NCBI RefSeq assembly: GCF_900215315.1
Contig: NZ_OBEB01000012.1
Span: 1 to 39,858 of the forward strand
Reading direction: 5' to 3'
DNA length: 39,858 bases
Source of the DNA: Arsukibacterium tuosuense
Lineage (GTDB): Bacteria; Pseudomonadota; Gammaproteobacteria; Enterobacterales; Alteromonadaceae
In this document: piece by piece, positions 35,050 to 39,858 of the stretch
How the letters are laid out: every line of letters starts with the position of its first letter
Numbering within the stretch: position 1 is the first letter of the stretch
Position numbers and translations under genes: made by a program
The notes under the pieces: model-generated
Seen by the model: only the letters and a program-made list of their open reading frames with translations
Told to the model about the DNA's origin: nothing
Databases searched by the model: none

Positions 35050-36234
35050 TTAAGCGATGATTTTAGATACTACACCAGCACCTACAGTACGGCCGCCTTC
35101 ACGGATTGCGAAGCGTAAACCTTCGTCCATCGCGATTGGGCAAATCAGCTCAACAACAAACTTCAGGTTGTCGCCTGGCATTACCATTTCTACGCCTTCT
35201 GGCAATTCAACTGCGCCAGTTACGTCTGTAGTACGGAAGTAGAACTGTGGACGGTAGCCTTTGAAGAACGGAGTATGACGACCGCCTTCTTCTTTTGACA
35301 ACACGTACACTTCGCCTTCGAACTTAGTGTGTGGCTTGATTGAACCTGGCTTAGCCAATACCTGACCACGCTCTACGTCTTCACGCTTAGTACCACGTAA
35401 CAACGCACCGATGTTCTCGCCTGCACGACCTTCGTCTAACAGCTTACGGAACATTTCTACACCAGTACAGGTTGTCGCTACTGTGTCTTTGATACCAACG
35501 ATTTCTACTGTCTCACCTACTTTGATGATACCTTGCTCTACACGGCCTGTTACTACAGTACCACGACCAGCAATTGAGAATACGTCTTCGATTGGCATGA
35601 TGAATGGCTTATCAATCGCACGGACCGGCTCAGGGATATACGTATCTAACGCTTCGCCCAGCTCCAGAATTTTCTTTTCCCACTCTGCATCGCCTTCCAG
35701 GCCTTTCAGCGCTGAACCACGGATTACTGGTAAATCGTCACCCGGGAAGTCGTAGTCTGAAAGAAGCTCACGCACTTCCATTTCTACCAGCTCTAACAGC
35801 TCTTCGTCATCTACCATGTCACACTTGTTCATGAACACGATGATGTAAGGTACGCCTACCTGACGTGATAACAGGATGTGCTCACGTGTCTGTGGCATAG
35901 GACCGTCAGTCGCCGCAACAACCAGAATTGCGCCGTCCATCTGCGCCGCACCGGTGATCATGTTCTTAACATAGTCAGCGTGGCCCGGGCAGTCTACGTG
36001 TGCGTAGTGACGGGTTGGGGTATCGTACTCAACGTGTGAGGTGTTGATGGTGATACCACGGGCTTTTTCTTCCGGTGCTTTATCGATTTGATCGAAAGCA
36101 AATGCCTGACCGCCGTATGTCTTAGCTAATACGTTAGTGATAGCAGCTGTCAGAGTAGTTTTACCGTGGTCAACGTGGCCGATAGTACCTACGTTTACGT
36201 GCGGTTTTACGCGTTCAAATTTAGCCTTAGCCAT
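35050..36234 (-). CDS. tufB: Elongation factor Tu, tRNA-linked copy
   Basis: The 394-residue product is identical to that of tufA. The DNA differs only at base 36178 (third base of the Gly19 codon, GGC here and GGT in tufA). Identity runs from the start codon through the stop and terminator and then ends abruptly at both sides, as expected from gene conversion between duplicated genes. It is downstream of four tRNA genes and probably shares their promoter, with an AGGG ribosome-binding site, as in E. coli thrU-tyrU-glyT-thrT-tufB. Confidence 0.98.
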   Translation of the reverse strand: MAKAKFERVKPHVNVGTIGHVDHGKTTLTAAITNVLAKTYGGQAFAFDQIDKAPEEKARGITINTSHVEYDTPTRHYAHVDCPGHADYVKNMITGAAQMDGAILVVAATDGPMPQTREHILLSRQVGVPYIIVFMNKCDMVDDEELLELVEMEVRELLSDYDFPGDDLPVIRGSALKGLEGDAEWEKKILELGEALDTYIPEPVRAIDKPFIMPIEDVFSIAGRGTVVTGRVEQGIIKVGETVEIVGIKDTVATTCTGVEMFRKLLDEGRAGENIGALLRGTKREDVERGQVLAKPGSIKPHTKFEGEVYVLSKEEGGRHTPFFKGYRPQFYFRTTDVTGAVELPEGVEMVMPGDNLKFVVELICPIAMDEGLRFAIREGGRTVGAGVVSKIIA

Positions 36235-36303
36235 AAGTAACCCTTATTAAACAAAACGGCGGTTTTAAAAAATGAGTTGTATAAAAACGAGAGGCGAACA
36301 AGA

Positions 36304-36379
<76 letters not shown>

Positions 36380-36392
36380 ATGTAACATGTTT

Positions 36393-36469
<77 letters not shown>

Positions 36470-36497
36470 CCTACTCGTAGCTATTTGACTGACTGAA

Positions 36498-36582
<85 letters not shown>

Positions 36583-36587
36583 ACTAA

Positions 36588-36663
<76 letters not shown>

Positions 36664-36682
36664 ACTACGTCAGTGGGTGCGA

Positions 36683-36711
36683 ATTCTAGTAGAATGCCGG
36701 AAGCGGCGCAA
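36683..36711 (-). promoter_or_regulatory. tRNA-tufB operon promoter
   Basis: TTGCGC (36706-36711), 17 bp, TAGAAT (36683-36688). It is about 20 bases before the first tRNA-Thr. T-rich sequence lies upstream of the -35 on the minus strand and may act as an UP element. Confidence 0.82.
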
Positions 36712-36774
36712 CAGAAAAAACCAAAAAAGACTGTTTTTCTTGTCTGACCGCTCAATTCCTGCGCAAATTGAGGG

Positions 36775-37470
36775 TTAATGGTCAATATATCGGGCAAGAC
36801 CCTGAAAAATCAATAAAGGTTCGGTTGTGACAGTTAAATCTGCCAACTGAGGTTTCAGATAAAGCGCATCGCCACCGGTCAGAACTAAGCGCTCAGCTTT
36901 ATTTAACAACCATCCTTGTTGTATTGCGCCGATAACCGCAGCCAGACAGCCATTTTGCAGACATGAGATAGTCTCTCTGCCGGGGATCACTCTGGCATCG
37001 AGTAGTTCTTTGTTAAATACTTTCGCCGTTTGCTGAACAACACTTTGCTGCTGTAAACGCAGTCCAGGCATAATCCAGCCTCCCTGATGAGCGCCTCGTT
37101 CATCAAGCCAGTCAATAGTCAGTGCAGTGCCAGCATCAACGATCATAACTGATTGCCCGGTAAAAAGCTTATGGGCACCCAACATTGCCAACCAACGATC
37201 TACTCCCAACAGGTGCGGCTCTGTATAGCAATTAGCGACACCAAACGCTTGTCCTTCTGACACTACCTGGCGCCAGGGCAGATGATCCAGCTCCAATCTA
37301 ACTTTTAACGCATTAAGGCGGGTGTCATTGGCAACACAGGCAAAATAGACTGCGATAAGCGGTAAAGTCTTTAAATTTTCCGCATTCAGTTGCGGTAAAG
37401 CGCTTATGCTATCGGCGTTAAACAAAGCGGCTTTTTCCCGGGTATTACCAATATCGAGTAATAGATACAT
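36775..37470 (-). CDS. coaX: Type III pantothenate kinase
   Basis: A 231-residue ASKHA-fold kinase that phosphorylates pantothenate, the first step of coenzyme A synthesis. Motifs: D6-I-G-N-T10 (phosphate 1), G89-V-D-R-W93 with the catalytic Asp91, D112-A-G-T-A116 (phosphate 2) and GGWIMPGL. It starts directly after the birA stop codon, with a GGGGG ribosome-binding site inside birA. In E. coli the same slot holds coaA, an unrelated type I enzyme, so the step is kept and the protein family differs. Confidence 0.95.
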   Translation of the reverse strand: MYLLLDIGNTREKAALFNADSISALPQLNAENLKTLPLIAVYFACVANDTRLNALKVRLELDHLPWRQVVSEGQAFGVANCYTEPHLLGVDRWLAMLGAHKLFTGQSVMIVDAGTALTIDWLDERGAHQGGWIMPGLRLQQQSVVQQTAKVFNKELLDARVIPGRETISCLQNGCLAAVIGAIQQGWLLNKAERLVLTGGDALYLKPQLADLTVTTEPLLIFQGLARYIDH

Positions 37471-38466
37471 CTAGCCCCCTGCTCGCAGAGTTAGTTCACC
37501 ACCATAATATACTTCAGTAGATTTTTCGGTTTCAATAATGATCCCCCCCTGCTTATCCACACCCCGGCAAATCCCACTTATTGGTAATTTTGCCATCAGT
37601 GATACCTTACGATTCGCATATAAGTCAAACTGATTAAACTCCGGGACAAAAGACGTAAAACCAGTTGCGCTGAACTCCCGCAGCACACTAACAACCTGAT
37701 GCTGTAGTGCAACCACTAAGCTATTGCGTTCAACGTGTTGCGCTGACTCAGTTCGAAGATCAGTATAGGGTTGATCAATGTGCTGCGCACTTTGTTCTGG
37801 CATTCCAATGTTTAAGCCGATACCGATGACCACATCACAAGCGGCATCAACCTGGCCAGATAGTTCGACCAGTATGCCGGCAATTTTTTTTTCATTGACG
37901 TAAATGTCATTTGGCCACTTTACCTTAGCCGGTAGCTGATAGTGCTGTTGCAGTAGCCGGCAAACAGCCAGGCCAATAGCCAAACTCAGCCCCATTGCCG
38001 CTGGCACGCCAAGCTCAAGCCGCCAATAACATGAAAAATACAGATTGGTGCCAAATGGCGAGTACCATGGCCGGCCACGCCGGCCACGCCCGGCTGACTG
38101 CGCTTCGGCTACAATAACACTTCCTGGTTCAAGATTTTGTCCGGCTTGCAGCCGACTTAACAACTGACTATTAGTAGAGTCAGTAATGTGTTGCACCAGG
38201 ATTTGTGCGCAATCCGCCGTCTGGAGTTTTTTGATCTTGTTCGCGTCCAATAACTGAATTAAAGATGCCAGTTTATAACCACGACCTTTCACACTGAAAA
38301 TCTCCAGGCCATGCTGCTTTAACTCATTCAGATAATTAGCCACTGCAGTGCGGCTAATACCAAGCTGCTCTGCCAGCCACTGCCCTGAATAAAAACTACC
38401 ATCGGCAAGATACTGTAACAACTGACGCTGGCATACCAGGCTGGTTTTAGACATATTGCTGGCCAT
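37471..38466 (-). CDS. birA: Biotin-protein ligase / biotin operon repressor
   Basis: A 331-residue bifunctional protein. An N-terminal winged helix (about 15-60, SGQWLAEQLGISRTAVANYLNELKQHG) precedes the catalytic domain with the biotinyl-AMP loop GRGRRGRPW (about 126-134) and KWPND (about 183-187); a small C-terminal domain closes it. It biotinylates the biotin carboxyl carrier protein and, with its cofactor, represses biotin genes. The start is ambiguous (GTG 38469, ATG 38466, ATG 38454), all overlapping the murB end; no candidate has a strong ribosome-binding site, so coupling to murB is likely. Confidence 0.95.
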   Translation of the reverse strand: MASNMSKTSLVCQRQLLQYLADGSFYSGQWLAEQLGISRTAVANYLNELKQHGLEIFSVKGRGYKLASLIQLLDANKIKKLQTADCAQILVQHITDSTNSQLLSRLQAGQNLEPGSVIVAEAQSAGRGRRGRPWYSPFGTNLYFSCYWRLELGVPAAMGLSLAIGLAVCRLLQQHYQLPAKVKWPNDIYVNEKKIAGILVELSGQVDAACDVVIGIGLNIGMPEQSAQHIDQPYTDLRTESAQHVERNSLVVALQHQVVSVLREFSATGFTSFVPEFNQFDLYANRKVSLMAKLPISGICRGVDKQGGIIIETEKSTEVYYGGELTLRAGG

Positions 38467-39460
38467 CACTATTTAATAGCCTGACTTCCGGCTCTAAAGT
38501 TATTCGGTAAATCTGCTTGACCTTGCTTTGGATCTGGCTTATCAGTGTTAGCAAATCGGATGCACTGCCGTTACCGTAGTTGACCAACACTAAAGGTTGC
38601 TTCTCGTAGCAGCCAATATCGTTATTCCGGTATCCTTTAAAACCCTGCTGATCTATCAGCCAGGCGGCCGGAACTTTTACCTGATTACTATTCTGTTTAA
38701 AACCTGGGATGGTCGGGTACAGCTGATGCAATCGCTGATACTCAGCGCTGCTGATCACCGGATTTTTGAAAAAACTGCCACAGTTAGCTAATTGCCGGTA
38801 ATCGGGTAATTTATTACTGCGGGTGGCAATAACCTGCTGGTAAATGTCACTGACAGCGCTGGTTGCCGGCAATTTGTCCAGCCCCTGATAACTAAGCACA
38901 GGCCGGGCGATCGTCGTTAAATTTAAGCCGACAGCAACAATAATACCTTTACCGGCTAACTGATGCTTAAACACACTGTCCCTGTAACCAAAATTGCATT
39001 CACTTGTCGTCAATCGCTGTAATCTTTTCGTTTGCCAATGAAAGTATTCCACATAAGCGCAAACATCAGCGAGTTCTACGCCGTAGGCCCCGATATTCTG
39101 TACCGGCGCAGCGCCAACAGAACCGGGAATCAATGCCAGATTTTCAATGCCCCACAATTGCTGTTGCACCGCCAAGGTGACCAGTTGATGCCAGTTATGG
39201 CCAGCTTCGACATGCAGTAAACAGCTGTTATCGTCCAGCCAGTTTTCAGTGGTGTTAGCGCCGGTATAACGCACTATTGGCCTGGTTTGCGCTTCAAGGA
39301 AAATAGTATTGCTACCTTCACCTAATACCAGCGGAGTTGATGAAGCAGTATCTATCTGTTCCAAATCAGCCAAACAGCTAACTTCGATAACAGTAGCCAG
39401 GCGGGTTTTCAAACGGAAAGTGGAATAAAGCTCTGCTGGCTGATCGTGGAGGATATGCAT
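38447..39460 (-). CDS. murB: UDP-N-acetylenolpyruvoylglucosamine reductase
   Basis: A 337-residue type I MurB flavoprotein of the cytosolic peptidoglycan pathway. It reduces UDP-GlcNAc-enolpyruvate to UDP-MurNAc with NADPH. The FAD-binding G47-EGSN, the block GIENLALIPGSVGAAPVQNIGAYG (104-127), Y159-R-D-S, the proton donor Ser229 in G228-S-F-F-K and Glu325 near the C-terminus fall at E. coli positions. It overlaps birA by 20 bases. The order rrn-murB-birA is the same as in E. coli. Confidence 0.97.
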   Translation of the reverse strand: MHILHDQPAELYSTFRLKTRLATVIEVSCLADLEQIDTASSTPLVLGEGSNTIFLEAQTRPIVRYTGANTTENWLDDNSCLLHVEAGHNWHQLVTLAVQQQLWGIENLALIPGSVGAAPVQNIGAYGVELADVCAYVEYFHWQTKRLQRLTTSECNFGYRDSVFKHQLAGKGIIVAVGLNLTTIARPVLSYQGLDKLPATSAVSDIYQQVIATRSNKLPDYRQLANCGSFFKNPVISSAEYQRLHQLYPTIPGFKQNSNQVKVPAAWLIDQQGFKGYRNNDIGCYEKQPLVLVNYGNGSASDLLTLISQIQSKVKQIYRITLEPEVRLLNSDGQQYV

Positions 39461-39488
39461 AGTAAGGCCACTGAAAATATAAGGCGTT

Positions 39489-39517
39489 ATTGTAAAACTG
39501 ATAAATAGCTAAAGCAA
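39489..39517 (-). promoter_or_regulatory. Probable murB promoter
   Basis: TTGCTT (39512-39517), 17 bp, TACAAT (39489-39494), about 30 bases before the murB start codon and just inside the CCCCCTT repeat. Confidence 0.65.
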
Positions 39518-39524
39518 ATCCCCG

Positions 39525-39556
39525 AATCCCCCTTAATCCCCCTTTTACAAAGGGGG
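39525..39556. repeat. CCCCCTT palindromic repeat
   Basis: The ten-base unit AATCCCCCTT occurs twice in tandem (39525-39534, 39535-39544). The second copy opens a hairpin, CCCCCTTT-TAC-AAAGGGGG (39538-39556). Sequences of this form are scattered through many bacterial genomes as short palindromic repeats; I cannot count copies in this genome. Confidence 0.6.
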
Positions 39557-39588
39557 AGCTTCAACAACACTCAAGGGTAGCATGGCGA

Positions 39589-39716
39589 CAAAACTGCCGG
39601 GAGCAGTTTTGGACTGCCGCAGGCAGGCCCGAAGGGCGAAACACAGGGAGGTGTTTCGCAATGCCACAAGCAAAGCGCTGTGGCCGGCGTGCGTGAGCAG
39701 TACACCCGCGCAGCGG
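39589..39716. repeat. Array of about six hairpins beside the 5S gene
   Basis: On the plus strand successive stems lie almost end to end: CAAAACTGC/GCAGTTTTG with loop CGGGA (39589-39611); CTGCC/GGCAG (39614-39626); GCCC/GGGC (39627-39637), overlapping GCGAAACAC/GTGTTTCGC with loop AGGGAG (39636-39659); GCCAC-AGC/GCT-GTGGC (39663-39684, one bulge); CCGC/GCGG (39706-39716). The strand of any transcript is unknown. A 60-codon plus-strand reading frame across it has no recognisable domain or good start site. The region is gene-free. Confidence 0.7.
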
Positions 39717-39723
39717 ATAAAGC

Positions 39724-39753
39724 AAAAAGCCCACTCGACTGAGTGGGCTTTTT
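39724..39753 (-). terminator. rRNA operon terminator (bidirectional)
   Basis: A 13-pair stem, AAAAAGCCCACTC/GAGTGGGCTTTTT, with a four-base loop. T runs follow on both strands. It lies just after the 5S gene and would also stop plus-strand transcripts coming from the hairpin array. Confidence 0.92.
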
Positions 39754-39765
39754 GGCTTTATTAGG

Positions 39766-39858
39766 AGCCTGGCGGTGTACTACTCTCGCATGGCGAATGC
39801 CACACTACCATCGTCGCAGCTGCGTTTCACTTCTGAGTTCGGAATGGGATCAGGTGGG
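39766..39858 (-). rRNA. rrf: 5S ribosomal RNA, 3' part (truncated by window end)
   Basis: The minus strand reads CCCACCTGATCCCATTCCGA, ACTCAGAAGTGAAACGCAG and then GCGAGAGTAGTACACCGCCAGGCT, the standard 5S body and 3' end. About 93 bases are present; the 5' end lies beyond the window. It is the last gene of an rRNA operon on the same strand as everything else here. Confidence 0.95.

Noticed and set aside
36727..36750. Terminator after coaX
   Set aside because: AGAC/GTCT around an A-rich loop followed by T residues gives only a four-pair stem, too weak to call.
39589..39716. CRISPR array
   Set aside because: The hairpins differ from each other in sequence and length, with no repeated unit and no regular spacers, and no cas gene is near.
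39582..39764. A 60-codon plus-strand reading frame (MATKLPGAVLDCRRQ...) across the hairpin array
   Set aside because: It is made of the hairpin arms and the rRNA terminator stem, has no ribosome-binding site and shows no protein-like domain. The palindromic structure explains it better than coding does.

Overview
The window is one long minus-strand block of translation and transcription genes from a gammaproteobacterium. Gene order follows the E. coli rrnB-murB-birA / tufB / secE-nusG / rplKAJL-rpoBC / str / S10 / spc / alpha arrangement. Protein lengths, the tRNA-Trp gene between tufB and secE, and a type III pantothenate kinase in place of coaA suggest an Alteromonadales-type marine or aquatic bacterium. 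A Rheinheimera / Alishewanella / Arsukibacterium-like genus is my guess, from general resemblance only.

Layout in transcription order (right to left): the 3' part of a 5S rRNA gene and its terminator (39858-39724); a gene-free stretch packed with hairpins and a CCCCCTT palindromic repeat (39720-39525); murB-birA-coaX; tRNA-Thr(TGT), Tyr(GTA), Gly(TCC), Thr(GGT) and tufB; tRNA-Trp, secE, nusG; rplK, rplA; rplJ, rplL, rpoB, rpoC; the str operon rpsL, rpsG, fusA, tufA; two non-ribosomal genes, an acyl-CoA dehydrogenase and an outer-membrane phospholipase A; the S10 operon (rpsJ to rpsQ); the spc operon (rplN to rpmJ); the alpha operon (rpsM, rpsK, rpsD, rpoA, rplQ); a secreted class A beta-lactamase-fold serine hydrolase; and the promoter and boxA leader of a second rRNA operon, running off the left edge. 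Every convincing gene is on the minus strand. Both ends of the window fall in rRNA operons, which fits a contig bounded by collapsed rRNA repeats.

Regulation is readable at many points. Good sigma70 promoters precede the rrn leader, the S10, spc, str, L10, L11, trpT-secE and tRNA-tufB units, and murB. Leaders resembling known ribosomal-protein autoregulatory RNAs precede rpsJ (L4 attenuator), rplJ (L10 leader) and rpsM (S4 pseudoknot), and an attenuator hairpin lies between rplL and rpoB. Less expected: a PsrA-like palindrome in front of the acyl-CoA dehydrogenase, the rplK promoter embedded inside the nusG terminator hairpin, palindromes within the str and L10 promoters, and two tuf copies that are identical, terminator included, apart from one silent base.

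Most of the window is conserved housekeeping. I found no mobile element, CRISPR array, defence locus or clearly new multi-gene system. The parts most worth a second look are the hairpin array beside the 5S gene, the predicted fatty-acid operator, and the overlapping or palindromic promoter structures.
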